Source: Alphaproteobacteria bacterium (GTDB lineage Bacteria; Pseudomonadota; Alphaproteobacteria; Caulobacterales; Maricaulaceae). Taken from it: a stretch of DNA of 64,000 nucleotides. A program made the translations under genes and the position numbers. The stretch covers positions 1 to 64,000 of the forward strand of contig JAAEZM010000006.1 of assembly GCA_018222865.1 (NCBI GenBank), in the 5' to 3' direction. This document shows positions 34,380 through 43,433 of the stretch, piece after piece. The number at the start of each line of letters is the position of its first letter. Within the stretch, counting starts at the first letter, position 1. The notes below the pieces were generated by a model. It was not told the DNA's origin. It did not search any database and worked only from the letters and a program-made list of their open reading frames with translations.

Positions 34380-35750
34380 ATGAGCTGGAGCCCCCGATCC
34401 TGGCGCGATAAACCGGTCAAGCAGATGCCGACCTATAAGGACCCGGCTGCGCTTGATTCTGCGATTCACGAACTCTCTCAGCGTCCCGCGCTGGTGTTTG
34501 CCGGCGAGGCGCGTCGATTGCGCCGTCAGCTTGGCGACGTCACCGCCGGTAATGCATTCCTGCTTCAAGGCGGTGATTGCGCGGAGAGCTTCAAGGAATT
34601 CTCCACTGAGGGCGTTCGCGATACATTCCGCGTCCTGCTCCAGATGGCTGTGGTTCTAACGTTCGCGGCAACAAAGCCAGTGGTGAAGGTGGGGCGTATT
34701 GCCGGTCAGTTCGCCAAACCGCGCTCGGCGGATATGGAAACGCGTGACGGTGTCACCTTGCCGAGCTATCGCGGTGACAGCGTCAATGATGCGGCGTTCA
34801 CACCGGAATCGCGCGAGCCTGACCCGCAACGCCTGATCCGGGCCTATGACCAGTCCGCCTCAACTCTCAACCTCCTGCGGGCCTTTGCCTCCGGCGGGTA
34901 TGCGGATCTCAACAACGTCCATCAGTGGACGTTGGATTTCGTCAAGGACAGTCCGGCTGCAGAGCAATATGCGGAGACCGCGTCTCGGATTTCTGAGTCC
35001 CTGGCCTTTATGAAGGCCTGCGGCGTGGGCCGTGACAGCGCACCTTCCTTGGAAAGCGTAGACTTCTTCACCAGTCATGAAGCGCTTCACCTTCCCTTCG
35101 AGGAAGCACTGACGCGCCGCGATCCCAATACGGGGCAGTGGTATGCCACGTCTGCGCACATGATCTGGATCGGCGAACGCACACGCCAGCTTGACGGCGC
35201 TCACGTTGAGTATGCCAAGGGCATCGCCAATCCGATCGGCGTCAAATGCGGTCCGACAATGACCCCGGATGTGCTTTTGCCTTTGATTGATGAACTCAAT
35301 CCGCGCAATGAAGCGGGCCGTCTGGTCCTGATCGTCCGCCAAGGTGCTAATAATGTCCGCGAAACCCTGCCGGCACTCGCCCGGGCCGTGACGGCTGAAG
35401 GCAAGAAGGTCGTCTGGTCGTCTGACCCGATGCACGGCAATACCGTGAAGACCGATAGCGGCTATAAAACGCGCGAGTTCGATAAAGTCCTCAATGAGCT
35501 GGAAGGCTTTATGGATGTGCTCTACGCGGAAGGCGCTTATCCGGGCGGTGTCCATTTCGAAATGACGGGCCGGGATGTGACCGAATGCGTGGGCGGAGCG
35601 AAAACGGTCACCGAGGCCGATCTGGCGTCTCGCTATCACACACATTGCGACCCACGGCTCAATGCGGACCAGGCGCTGGATATGTCCTTCCGCATCGCTG
35701 AATCGCTCAAGCGTGTCCGCCAGAACAATTCTGCTGCCGACGCCGCCTGA
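34380..35750 (+). CDS. aroG: Class II 3-deoxy-7-phosphoheptulonate (DAHP) synthase
   Basis: 456 aa, the class II (plant/AroAII-type) enzyme that starts the shikimate pathway from PEP and erythrose-4-P. Seen: [12 protein letters not shown] at the N-terminus, [62 protein letters not shown] and [15 protein letters not shown] with metal ligands. It is followed by a strong hairpin terminator. The gene symbol is a functional label; class II enzymes are also called aroF or aroH-like. Confidence 0.92.
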   Translation: MSWSPRSWRDKPVKQMPTYKDPAALDSAIHELSQRPALVFAGEARRLRRQLGDVTAGNAFLLQGGDCAESFKEFSTEGVRDTFRVLLQMAVVLTFAATKPVVKVGRIAGQFAKPRSADMETRDGVTLPSYRGDSVNDAAFTPESREPDPQRLIRAYDQSASTLNLLRAFASGGYADLNNVHQWTLDFVKDSPAAEQYAETASRISESLAFMKACGVGRDSAPSLESVDFFTSHEALHLPFEEALTRRDPNTGQWYATSAHMIWIGERTRQLDGAHVEYAKGIANPIGVKCGPTMTPDVLLPLIDELNPRNEAGRLVLIVRQGANNVRETLPALARAVTAEGKKVVWSSDPMHGNTVKTDSGYKTREFDKVLNELEGFMDVLYAEGAYPGGVHFEMTGRDVTECVGGAKTVTEADLASRYHTHCDPRLNADQALDMSFRIAESLKRVRQNNSAADAA

Positions 35751-35776
35751 AGCTGACGCGCAATCCAGGCATAGAA

Positions 35777-35808
35777 AAACCCCGCCCAGATCGCTCTGGG
35801 CGGGGTTT
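35777..35808. terminator. Bidirectional rho-independent terminator
   Basis: A perfect 14-bp stem (AAACCCCGCCCAGA with its complement) closes a TCGC tetraloop between the DAHP synthase gene and the convergent HU gene. Read on the minus strand the hairpin ends in TTTTT; on the plus strand in TTTCCTTT. Confidence 0.92.
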
Positions 35809-35831
35809 CCTTTGAACCCTAAGGCTCCGGC

Positions 35832-36098
35832 TTAGATGTCTTTAAGAGCAGCAGCCGGGCGGAAAGCCGCCTGCGTACGTGCCTTGGACATCATTTTTTC
35901 GCCGGTACGCGGATTGCGCACTTCGCGAGCTTCGCGGTGCTTCGCGTAGAAGGTGCCAAAGCCAGCCAGCTGGACGCTGTCATTTTCTTTTACGGAGCCA
36001 ATGATGGCTTCGATGGCAGCATCGACGGCCTCGCCTGCTTGAGCGCGGGACAGGCCGGTTTTGTCGCTAACGGATTTAGCCAGATCAGACTTGTTCAT
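35832..36098 (-). CDS. hup: HU-family DNA-binding protein
   Basis: 88 aa from the ATG at 36098, with GGGGGAA upstream. Bacterial histone-like fold: helical N-terminus (MNKSDLAKSVSDKTGLSRAQAG), VQLAGFGTF, the DNA-binding arm RNPRTGEKM and the C-terminal FRPAAALKD. It dimerises and bends DNA in the nucleoid. The upstream in-frame extension is not HU-like. Monocistronic. Confidence 0.94.
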   Translation of the reverse strand: MNKSDLAKSVSDKTGLSRAQAGEAVDAAIEAIIGSVKENDSVQLAGFGTFYAKHREAREVRNPRTGEKMMSKARTQAAFRPAAALKDI

Positions 36099-36306
36099 AG
36101 GGTTCCCCCCGGAGTTGTTCGCGGGTCGGTCGGGACGGTCATCGCCCCAAGCCGCTGACCGCATGCTTGGTTCACACCCAATGAAGGCCGGAGGTTTTCG
36201 CGCTTTGCAAGCAATAACAGGCGAATCGGGCCGATTTAGCTGCTATTTCCTCTGCAAAACGAGTAAAATTCCATTTCGGCCCCTGATTTGCGACGTTTTC
36301 CGGTAT

Positions 36307-36321
36307 GTTTCAGAGTGAAAC
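36307..36321. repeat. Inverted repeat before the 53-aa membrane protein
   Basis: GTTTCA-GAG-TGAAAC, a perfect 6-3-6 dyad ending 19 bp before the ATG at 36341. It may be an operator or a leader hairpin. Confidence 0.3.
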
Positions 36322-36340
36322 GCATAGGACCGAGGGCAGG

Positions 36341-36502
36341 ATGATTCGTCCGATTCGCATGCTCCCTCTCGCTTTGACGGCGGCCTTTGGCGCATACGCC
36401 CTGGCCGCATTCATTGGCGCGAGCTCGTTGTACGCCGCCCTGGCTGGGGCGGTCGCTGGTGGCTGGCTGCTGGGGCGATTGACCCGGACGCAGACCTCTT
36501 AG
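36341..36502 (+). CDS. Small Ala/Gly-rich membrane protein
   Basis: 53 aa from the ATG at 36341, preceded by GAGGGCAGG; an upstream in-frame ATG at 36305 overlaps an inverted repeat and is less likely. The protein has two hydrophobic stretches, about 5-25 and 28-45, with Ala/Gly-rich packing motifs, then a short basic tail. Its stop overlaps the end of the convergent thioesterase gene. I do not recognise the family; it may not be real. Confidence 0.5.
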   Translation: MIRPIRMLPLALTAAFGAYALAAFIGASSLYAALAGAVAGGWLLGRLTRTQTS

Positions 36503-36933
36503 CTCCGCTGTTCGCCCGTCTTAGGCCAGAGGATCATCTGGGTGCAGCGAAACAGGGCGACCGTTTTGTCATTTTCAGCTGTGTAGGCGCGCGCATCCCA
36601 GACCTGGGTGGAGCGGCCGCGATGGACCGGTGTGGCCTTCGCCTCGAGATAGCCCGCGCGCGCTGTTCCAAGGAAGTTTGATTTAAGCTCCACGGTCGTG
36701 AAGGAAGCGGCCCCGTCTGGCAGGTTCGCTATGGTTCCATAACCGCACAACGTATCGACCAGACCGATCACGCTGGCAGCGTGGAGGAAGCCGTTGGGGG
36801 CGAGCAGGTGGGACTTCACCTCGAGCCGTCCGTGGATGCAGTCGAGCGAAGCCTCGACAATCTCGACACCCAAATGCCCGGGGAGAAATCCATCTCCCCG
36901 GGTTTTCAGGCTTTCAAGCGAAACGCGTCCCAT
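36499..36933 (-). CDS. PaaI-type hotdog-fold thioesterase
   Basis: 144 aa. Hotdog features: GHLGVEIVEASLDCIHGRLEV, LAPNGFLHAASVIGLVDTLCGYG (active helix with Asp), FTTVELKSNFLGTARAGYL and the C-terminal strand VALFRCTQMIL. It follows the CurA-like reductase gene directly (shared base at 36933), so the two are probably co-expressed. The acyl-CoA substrate is unknown. Confidence 0.85.
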   Translation of the reverse strand: MGRVSLESLKTRGDGFLPGHLGVEIVEASLDCIHGRLEVKSHLLAPNGFLHAASVIGLVDTLCGYGTIANLPDGAASFTTVELKSNFLGTARAGYLEAKATPVHRGRSTQVWDARAYTAENDKTVALFRCTQMILWPKTGEQRS

Positions 36934-37928
36934 CAGATCTTGACCAGCATCTTGCCCTTATTCTCGCCCTTAAACAGGCCCGCAAAGGCGTTTGGTGCAT
37001 TCTCGAGGCCTTCGACAATGGTCTCGGCGGGATTGATCTTGCCAGCCATCATCCACTCCGTGAGGTCTTTCACGAATTCCGGCTGGATATCGAGATGGTC
37101 GGAGACGATGAAGCCCTGGAGCTTGAGCGATTTGCCGACCATATAGACGAGATTGTCAGGGATTGAGGCCTGCGCGGTATCATTATAGCGCTGGATCATC
37201 CCGCACGCGGCCACACGACCGTATTGTTTGAGGTTTTCCATCGCCGCGGTGAAATGCGTTCCGCCGACATTTTCAAAGTAGGCATCAATACCTTGCGGTG
37301 CGACTTCGCGGATCGCCGCGGTCAGATCATCGGTGGCCTTGTAATCAACCGCCGCATCCGCGCCGATAGACTTGCAATACTCCACCTTGTCCGCGCCACC
37401 CGCAGTCGCGATCACCTTCGCGCCCATGGCCTTGGCGAACTGGATGCCCGCCGAGCCGACGGCACCGGCGCCAGCCGACATCCACAGCGTCTCACCTTCT
37501 TTAAGGTCGATAATCCGCTTAATGCCGACATAGGCGGTCAGACCGGTCAGGCCGGCAATGCCCAGATAGGCTTGTGGTTGCAGGAAGGTGGTGTCGATCT
37601 TCATCAGCCCATCGCCGCGCGCCGTATAGCCATCACGCCAGCCGAGCATGGACATCACATGGTCGCCGGGTTTCAGCCCATCAAACTTGCTTTCCACCAC
37701 TTCGCCGACAGCGCCGCCTTCCATGGCTGCGCCGAGTTTGAAGGGGTCGATATAGGTTTTGATGCCGCTCATCCGACCGCGCATATAGGGGTCGACGGAG
37801 ATGTAGAGGTTTTTCACCAGCACTTCGCCGTCACCGGGAGCAGCGAGCTCGGTCTCGACCAGGCTGTAATTCTCCGGCTTGGGTGCGCCGGTGAGATATT
37901 CATTCAGATGGATTTCACGCGCTTTCAT
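36933..37928 (-). CDS. NADP-dependent MDR oxidoreductase (CurA/leukotriene-B4-dehydrogenase type)
   Basis: 331 aa from the ATG at 37928 (GAGG upstream). The zinc-free MDR fold shows LYISVDPYMRGRMSG, nucleotide motif SAGAGAVGSAGIQFAKAMGA, YFENVGGTHF and RVAACGMIQRYND. The family reduces the double bond of enones such as curcumin or 2-alkenals. A further 300-bp in-frame extension upstream is low-complexity basic and looks non-coding. The 230-bp gap to the divergent gene holds a near-palindrome around 37995-38014 but no clear promoter. Confidence 0.88.
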   Translation of the reverse strand: MKAREIHLNEYLTGAPKPENYSLVETELAAPGDGEVLVKNLYISVDPYMRGRMSGIKTYIDPFKLGAAMEGGAVGEVVESKFDGLKPGDHVMSMLGWRDGYTARGDGLMKIDTTFLQPQAYLGIAGLTGLTAYVGIKRIIDLKEGETLWMSAGAGAVGSAGIQFAKAMGAKVIATAGGADKVEYCKSIGADAAVDYKATDDLTAAIREVAPQGIDAYFENVGGTHFTAAMENLKQYGRVAACGMIQRYNDTAQASIPDNLVYMVGKSLKLQGFIVSDHLDIQPEFVKDLTEWMMAGKINPAETIVEGLENAPNAFAGLFKGENKGKMLVKI

Positions 37929-38158
37929 ATGACGTTTTCCTCGACCGTTTATTGCTGAGCAGTCTGAAGCTGCCCGTATCATTAATTGCTGACAGAGGCG
38001 GGGACCCGCCCTCTTACTGCTCACATTAGAGCGCCGTGCTGCGCCTGCAAGCTTGGCGCTCCGCGCAATGCCCGGAAACAAGAGGTGATGCATCTTTACC
38101 TTGATTGCGGCGGCAGCCCCGGTATTGAGCCCAGCGAAAAGCCTTTGGGGATAATGCC

Positions 38159-39088
38159 ATGTCGAATGAGTCCACGCAGTTGCGAGCCGGCGTTGTTGGC
38201 GCCGGTGTTTTCGGTGGTTTCCATTCATCGAAGTATGTCAGCGATGCGCGGACCGATTTCATCGGCGTGTTCGACCCGAGCGCTGAAAAGGCGCAGGCCC
38301 TTGTGGAGAAGCATGGCGGCAAGGCATTTGGGACCCTTGCCGAGCTTCTTGCCGAGGTCGACGTTGTCACCGTTGCCTGCCCGGCCATTCACCACTTTGC
38401 TGCAGCAGCGGCCGCGCTTGCCTCTGGCAAGCATGTCCTTGTTGAAAAGCCGATCGCCTCTACCGTTGAGGAAGCGCGTGAACTTGTGGCGCTCGCATCA
38501 TCCCATGGCTGCGTTCTGCAAGTGGGTCACCAGGAGCGCTTCGTCTTCCAGGCCATGGGGCTTTTGCAGGTTCCTGAAGTTCCCAAGCGCATTTTCGCGC
38601 GCCGCATGGGGCCTGCATCCGACCGTAATCTCGATGTCTCGGTGACATTGGATCTGATGGTTCATGACCTTGATCTCGCCATTGCACTGGCCGGGGCGCC
38701 GGTGACCTCTATTGAAGGCGAGACCGATGCGGGACGTTTTGGCTCTCCCGATATCGCCAAGGCCGTCATCACGTTTGAAAATGGCTGTGTCGCTGAGCTT
38801 GAATCCAGCCGCGTGCATCATGAACGCGATCGTAAGATGCGCGTTGAATACGAGGCAGGCGCGCTGGAGATCGACTTTATCGCCAAGACTTTCGAGAACG
38901 CCACGCCTTATGACCTCAACCCGGATTTCGCAGAAAGCGAAAGCGCCAAAGATTCGCTCGGCGCCAATGTGAAAGCCTTCCTGGATTCCGTCATTGAGGG
39001 CGCGCCGGTCGCGGTGCCGGGCATTGCGGGGCTGCGGGCACTGGATGCGGCTCGCGCCGTCGATGGCGAGCGCGTCTATGGCAGCTAG
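38159..39088 (+). CDS. Gfo/Idh/MocA-family oxidoreductase
   Basis: 309 aa. N-terminal Rossmann AGVVGAGVFGGFH, VACPAIHHFAAA, LVEKPIAST (catalytic Lys of the EKP motif) and VGHQERF; the C-terminal half is the alpha/beta domain with LDLMVHDLDL. The family uses NAD(P) to oxidise sugars or sugar acids. In alphaproteobacteria such genes often sit in envelope-sugar pathways, but nothing here fixes the substrate. Its gap to nadE is 50 bp. Confidence 0.88.
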   Translation: MSNESTQLRAGVVGAGVFGGFHSSKYVSDARTDFIGVFDPSAEKAQALVEKHGGKAFGTLAELLAEVDVVTVACPAIHHFAAAAAALASGKHVLVEKPIASTVEEARELVALASSHGCVLQVGHQERFVFQAMGLLQVPEVPKRIFARRMGPASDRNLDVSVTLDLMVHDLDLAIALAGAPVTSIEGETDAGRFGSPDIAKAVITFENGCVAELESSRVHHERDRKMRVEYEAGALEIDFIAKTFENATPYDLNPDFAESESAKDSLGANVKAFLDSVIEGAPVAVPGIAGLRALDAARAVDGERVYGS

Positions 39089-39138
39089 GGCCCGCTGGGC
39101 TCTTGCACCAAGACGGGCGCGGGTCTAAGTCGCGGGTT

Positions 39139-40803
39139 ATGACCGACCGTCTCAAGATTGTTTCTGCCCAGCTCAATCCCGTCGTCGGCGATGTGACGGG
39201 CAATCTCGCCAAGGCTCGGGCCGCGCATAGCGAAGCGCGCGCGCGTGGTGCTGACCTCATCCTGTTTCCTGAAATGTTTCTTCTGGGCTATCCGCCGGAA
39301 GACCTCGTTCTGAAACCGGCCGCCATTGCCGCCTGCTGCGAAGCGCTTGAAGCCTTGCAGGCTGAGACCAAGACCGGCCCGGCCATCCTGATCGGCTTGC
39401 CCTGGGCACAGGGGCATCATCTGCATAACGCGGTTGCTCTTCTGGATGAGGGGCATCTTGTGGCTCTGCGGTTTAAATACGAGCTGCCCAATTATGCCGT
39501 CTTTGACGAGAAGCGGGTTTTTGCGCCAGGGCCATTGCCAGAGATTGTGCGCTGGCGCGGCCTCAAGATTGGCCTGCCAATCTGCGAAGATATCTGGCTC
39601 CGCAATGTACCGGAGGCCTTGATCGCGCAGGGCGCGGAATTCTTCATTTCGCTCAATGGTTCACCCTGGCGCCGCTCCATTGAAACCGAACGCCGCGAAG
39701 CCTTTGCCCCCTGGTTTGACAGCTGGCATGGCCCCAAAGGGCTTATCTTCATCAACCAGATCGGTGGTCAGGACGAATTGGTATTCGATGGGGCAAGCTT
39801 CATCCTCGACAGTGCGGGTGAAGAGGTCCAGCGCCTGCCCGCCTTTGAAGAGTGCCTCGATACGTTTGATTGGGTCCGAACTGATGCGGGCTGGACCGCC
39901 GCCGGTGCCCAAAAAGCGCCGGTTGTGACCGGTCTGGAAGCGGACTGGAAGGCCATGTGCCGGGCGCTGGGCGATTATGTCCGCAAGAACCGTTTCCCGG
40001 GCGTGGTCTTGGGCATGTCCGGTGGTGTCGATAGTGCGATCAGCGCAGCGATCGCGGCGGATGCGCTGGGGCCCGACAAGGTCTGGGCGGTCATGATGCC
40101 GTCCAAATACACCTCTGACCATTCCCTTGAAGACGCCAAGGACTGCGCGGACCGTCTGGGCGTGCGCTATGACATCATTGATGTCGAGCCGACGATTGAA
40201 AGTTTCAACGCCATTCTCGCGCCTTCCTTCAAGGACATGGCGGCGAATGAGGCTGAGGAAAACATCCAGTCGCGCTCGCGCGGTGTCGTCCTCATGGCCC
40301 TGTCCAACAAGTTCGGTCCCATGGTCTTGTCGACTGGCAATAAGTCGGAAATGGCGGTGGGTTATGCCACCCTCTATGGCGATATGAATGGCGGCTATAA
40401 CGCGCTGAAAGATATCTACAAGACTGAAGTCTTTGAGCTTTGCCGCTGGCGCAATGAACAATCCAGCCCGGTGGGGCAGGGGCCTGTGGGCGAGGTGATC
40501 CCCGAACGTATCATCACCAAGCCCCCCAGTGCGGAGCTGCGCGAAGACCAGAAAGACCAGGACAGCTTGCCCGACTATGCCGTGCTCGACGCCATTCTCT
40601 ATGGCTTGATCGAGGATGAGCAGGGTGCGGAGGAGCTGATCGCTGCCGGCCATGATCCGGACGTGATCCGCCGGATTGAAAACCTGCTCTATCGCGCGGA
40701 ATACAAGCGCCGTCAGGCGCCGCCAGGCGTGAAGATCGGCCGGAAGAATTTCGGCCGCGACCGCCGCTATCCGATTACCAACCGCTTCCGCGCGAGCCAG
40801 TAG
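39139..40803 (+). CDS. nadE: Glutamine-dependent NAD+ synthetase
   Basis: 554 aa from the ATG at 39139 (an upstream in-frame start at 39103 is less likely). The N-terminal nitrilase-type amidase carries the Glu (LFPEMFLLGYP), Lys (RFKYELPNY) and Cys (LPICEDIWL, about residue 149) triad. The C-terminal synthetase has the PP-loop LGMSGGVDSAI at about 291 and STGNKSEMAVGY. It converts deamido-NAD+ to NAD+ using Gln-derived ammonia. Length is normal for the two-domain form. Confidence 0.95.
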   Translation: MTDRLKIVSAQLNPVVGDVTGNLAKARAAHSEARARGADLILFPEMFLLGYPPEDLVLKPAAIAACCEALEALQAETKTGPAILIGLPWAQGHHLHNAVALLDEGHLVALRFKYELPNYAVFDEKRVFAPGPLPEIVRWRGLKIGLPICEDIWLRNVPEALIAQGAEFFISLNGSPWRRSIETERREAFAPWFDSWHGPKGLIFINQIGGQDELVFDGASFILDSAGEEVQRLPAFEECLDTFDWVRTDAGWTAAGAQKAPVVTGLEADWKAMCRALGDYVRKNRFPGVVLGMSGGVDSAISAAIAADALGPDKVWAVMMPSKYTSDHSLEDAKDCADRLGVRYDIIDVEPTIESFNAILAPSFKDMAANEAEENIQSRSRGVVLMALSNKFGPMVLSTGNKSEMAVGYATLYGDMNGGYNALKDIYKTEVFELCRWRNEQSSPVGQGPVGEVIPERIITKPPSAELREDQKDQDSLPDYAVLDAILYGLIEDEQGAEELIAAGHDPDVIRRIENLLYRAEYKRRQAPPGVKIGRKNFGRDRRYPITNRFRASQ

Positions 40804-40913
40804 TCGAGCTTTGGTGTGCCGATTTGGCTTCTCATCCTGACGTAGATCGGGATGAGGGGCTATTCAAGCAACCGATACTCCTGCGTCACCCCGCCACATC
40901 GTCAAATCATCCC

Positions 40914-40945
40914 TATAACGTAATTTCTGTCATGACAGAAATTAC
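40914..40945 (+). promoter_or_regulatory. -10 box abutting a perfect 26-bp palindromic operator
   Basis: GTAATTTCTGTCA (40920-40932) is followed without spacer by its exact reverse complement (40933-40945), a 26-bp perfect palindrome. A TATAAC -10-like box (40914-40919) touches its left edge, so transcription would start inside it. The ribosome site GGAGG and GTG start of the next gene follow at once. A dimeric repressor site is the simplest reading. No clear -35 was seen, and no regulator gene is adjacent. Confidence 0.7.
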
Positions 40946-40962
40946 CGCAATGGAGGCTGGTT

Positions 40963-41412
40963 GTGACCCAAGCGCTGACCCTGACACCAAAGCCGAGATT
41001 CGAGCTGGGGGTTCGCGTCTTCCTACCATGTGTGGCCTGGCTTCTCGCCTGTCTCGCCGCGGGGCTGGTGCTTGTTCTGAGCATTGTCGTGTTCGCGGTC
41101 TACGAGGATGGCTGGGGCGCCTGGGAAGGCTTGAGTGGTGTCCTGGCGGTTTTTTCTGCCGCTCTGTTCGTCGCGGCTTTCGTAGCGGGCTTCACTATCC
41201 TTCCCTGGCCTTTACTGGTTCTCGCCGCAAAAGCTCTGCGTTTTCAGCGCGGCTTTGCTGACGTGATTCTGGGGGCCTTGATGGGCGGCGCGCTGATCGA
41301 GATGGTGAGCAATCCTTTGGGCCAGGGCGCACCCGGCGTCACGCTCGCCTTCGCAATCGCTGGCGCTGCAGGCGGCCTGACCTATTGGCTCGTGGTCGGG
41401 AGGCCGAAATGA
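40963..41412 (+). CDS. Hypothetical four-TM membrane protein, copy A
   Basis: 149 aa starting at GTG after GGAGG. Four hydrophobic helices: about 18-45, 58-85, 92-110 and 120-145. It ends AAGGLTYWLVVGRPK, closely matching the end of the next protein (MGGLTYWIMAGRPD), and the middle loops also correspond (LPWPLLVL... / VPLPLIIL..., ALMGGAL / ALLGGLL). The two are tandem paralogues joined by an ATGA overlap. No family recognised. A striking palindrome lies at the promoter. Confidence 0.78.
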   Translation: MTQALTLTPKPRFELGVRVFLPCVAWLLACLAAGLVLVLSIVVFAVYEDGWGAWEGLSGVLAVFSAALFVAAFVAGFTILPWPLLVLAAKALRFQRGFADVILGALMGGALIEMVSNPLGQGAPGVTLAFAIAGAAGGLTYWLVVGRPK

Positions 41413-41870
41413 CCACCCAGACAGCCAATATGCCAATCGTGGACAGACGGGCCGGCCCTGCGGCCGGCCTTCTTCGCTCGGCCCTGGCCTGGCTGGGCGG
41501 CTGTATCGCCGCAGCGATGACGGTTTACTGGGCGCTGGGCGTTTCTCACCTGGCCGGCGGTGTTGGCGAGGCGGGGCTTTTCATCGAAGGATTGATCGCG
41601 CGCCTGCCACAGGCTGCAGGGCTGATCGGCCTTATCGCCTTCCTCACGATCGTGCCCCTGCCGCTGATTATTCTCCTGATCCGCGAGACCCGGCTTCCCC
41701 GCGGCACAACCGACATGCTCCTGTGCGCTCTGCTTGGCGGATTATTGGCTCAAATCTTCGGCTTGCCAGTCCTTGAAGGCGGAGCGGGGATTGCCCGCAC
41801 CCTTCTCGCAGCGCTTTCCGGCGCCATGGGCGGGCTGACCTATTGGATCATGGCCGGGAGGCCCGACTAA
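41409..41870 (+). CDS. Hypothetical four-TM membrane protein, copy B
   Basis: 153 aa, paralogous to the preceding gene product: an N-terminal TM after a short cytoplasmic lead, a loop, then three TM helices ending in GGLTYWIMAGRPD. The ATG at 41409 overlaps copy A's stop (ATGA), so translation is coupled. The pair may form a heteromeric membrane complex; this is inferred only from duplication and coupling. Confidence 0.78.
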   Translation: MTTQTANMPIVDRRAGPAAGLLRSALAWLGGCIAAAMTVYWALGVSHLAGGVGEAGLFIEGLIARLPQAAGLIGLIAFLTIVPLPLIILLIRETRLPRGTTDMLLCALLGGLLAQIFGLPVLEGGAGIARTLLAALSGAMGGLTYWIMAGRPD

Positions 41871-41938
41871 CCCCGCCGCTTGCCCTTCTGCGCCACGCGG
41901 AGTAAGCCACGGCCTCTTCTTTTCCGCAGGCTAATTCC

Positions 41939-43282
41939 ATGACCAAAGTCCGTTTTGCTCCCAGCCCGACCGGTAAACTCCATGTCGGCAATGTCCGTAC
42001 CGCGCTGTTCAACTATCTCTTCGCGCGACAGGCCGGCGGCATATTTGTGCTGCGCATCGATGATACGGATGTGGAGCGGTCGACCCAGGAATATGAGGAC
42101 GGTATCCGTACCGATCTGACCTGGCTGGGGCTGAAATGGGACGAAACCTTCAAACAGTCCGACCGGTTCGAGCGCTATGCGGCCGCCGCCGAAGAGCTCA
42201 AGGCGAAGGGCCTGCTCTATGCCTGCTATGAGACCGGCGATGAGCTGGAGCGCAAGCGCCGCCTGCAAATGGCCAATGGCCGACCGCCGGTCTATGACCG
42301 TGCCGCACTCGAGCTGACCGATGAAGACAAGGCGAAGCTGGAAGCCGAAGGTCGCAAGCCGCACTGGCGCTTCAAACTCTCCGGTAATCCGGTGCAGTGG
42401 GAGGATATGGTCCGCGGTCCGGTCTCCATTGAGACCTCATCCCTGTCCGATCCGATCCTCATTCGTGAGGATGGGTCCTATCTCTATACCTTGCCGTCGG
42501 TTTGCGATGATATCGATGCGGAGATCACGCACATCATCCGCGGTGAAGACCATACGACAAATTCCGGCGCCCAGATCGAGATCTTCGAGGCGCTGGGCGG
42601 CAAGGCGCCAGTCTTTGGCCACCAGGCGCTGCTCGTCGGCGCGGATGGCGGCAAGCTGTCCAAACGTCTCGGTTCGCTGTCCATGCAGGATCTGCGTGAG
42701 AGCGAAGGGTATGAGGCGATGGCTGTGAATTCCCTGCTGGGTCGCATCGGGACTTCCGATCCTGTTGAGCCCTTCCACGCGCTGGAGGCGCTGATGGAAG
42801 GCTTCGCCCTGAGCAAGCTGACCCGCTCTCCGGCGCGTTTTGATGAGGAAGAGTTGGCACGTTTGAACGCCAAAATCCTCCATGAAACCGAATACGCCAC
42901 TGTAGAGGCGCGTCTTGGCGAAATGGATGCTGCGGCTGGTGAGGCGTTCTGGGCGGCGGTGCGGCCGAATCTGGAGCGGCTTCGCGATGCCAAGGATTGG
43001 GCGGCCCTGGTCAACGGACCGGTCACACCTGTTATTGAGGCCGATGATGCCGACTTCATCACTGCGGCGGCTGAGGCGTTGCCGGAGGGCGAACTGACCG
43101 AGGCCAGCTGGGGGGAGTGGACGAATGCGCTCAAATCCTCGACCGGGCGCAAGGGCAAAGGGCTGTTCATGCCGCTTCGACATGCGCTGACCGGCCAACC
43201 GCGCGGTCCGGAAATGGCGGTGCTCCTGCCGCTGATCGGCCGCGAAGAGGTCCTCGCCCGGCTCCAGCGCGGCGCGGCCTAG
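41939..43282 (+). CDS. gltX: Glutamyl-tRNA synthetase
   Basis: 447 aa class I synthetase. HIGH motif appears as SPTGKLHVGNVRTALFNYL near residue 10, the second signature KLSKRLGSLS near 239 (in place of KMSKS), and the IIRGEDHTTNSGAQ zinc-free connective region. The length is short of some GluRS but normal for one of the two GluRS forms kept by alphaproteobacteria. One of these can charge tRNA-Gln with Glu in the transamidation pathway; which form this is cannot be told here. Confidence 0.93.
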   Translation: MTKVRFAPSPTGKLHVGNVRTALFNYLFARQAGGIFVLRIDDTDVERSTQEYEDGIRTDLTWLGLKWDETFKQSDRFERYAAAAEELKAKGLLYACYETGDELERKRRLQMANGRPPVYDRAALELTDEDKAKLEAEGRKPHWRFKLSGNPVQWEDMVRGPVSIETSSLSDPILIREDGSYLYTLPSVCDDIDAEITHIIRGEDHTTNSGAQIEIFEALGGKAPVFGHQALLVGADGGKLSKRLGSLSMQDLRESEGYEAMAVNSLLGRIGTSDPVEPFHALEALMEGFALSKLTRSPARFDEEELARLNAKILHETEYATVEARLGEMDAAAGEAFWAAVRPNLERLRDAKDWAALVNGPVTPVIEADDADFITAAAEALPEGELTEASWGEWTNALKSSTGRKGKGLFMPLRHALTGQPRGPEMAVLLPLIGREEVLARLQRGAA

Positions 43283-43310
43283 TCCAGGCCATTGATTTGC
43301 TGATCAAAAC

Positions 43311-43343
43311 AAGCCCGGCCACTGGGAAGTGGTCGGGCTTTTG
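43311..43343 (+). terminator. Rho-independent terminator after gltX
   Basis: AAGCCCGGCCACT pairs with AGTGGTCGGGCTT (13 bp, one G-U) around a GGGA tetraloop and is followed by TTTGT. It ends the gltX transcript. Confidence 0.9.
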
Positions 43344-43374
43344 TCTGGTAAGCACGATATTTTGTCAGGAGTTC

Positions 43375-43401
43375 TTGACACATCTGTCCTTGGATGTAAG
43401 G
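43375..43401 (+). promoter_or_regulatory. Putative promoter of the membrane protein/XRE pair
   Basis: Perfect TTGACA at 43375-43380, then TGTAAG at 43396-43401 after 15 bp; spacing is short. Nearby GATGT (43393-43397) and ACATC (43410-43414) form a loose dyad that the downstream XRE protein might bind. Confidence 0.35.
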
Positions 43402-43433
43402 CTTGCATGACATCAAGTCAGGGAGACGTGTCT

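Noticed and set aside
37995-38014. Near-palindrome GGCGGG-GAC-CCGCCC as an operator
   Set aside because: One arm has an extra C and the sequence is GC-simple; not convincing without conservation.
40833-40857. CTCATCC/GGATGAG hairpin after nadE as a terminator
   Set aside because: Long loop, short stem and no T-run.
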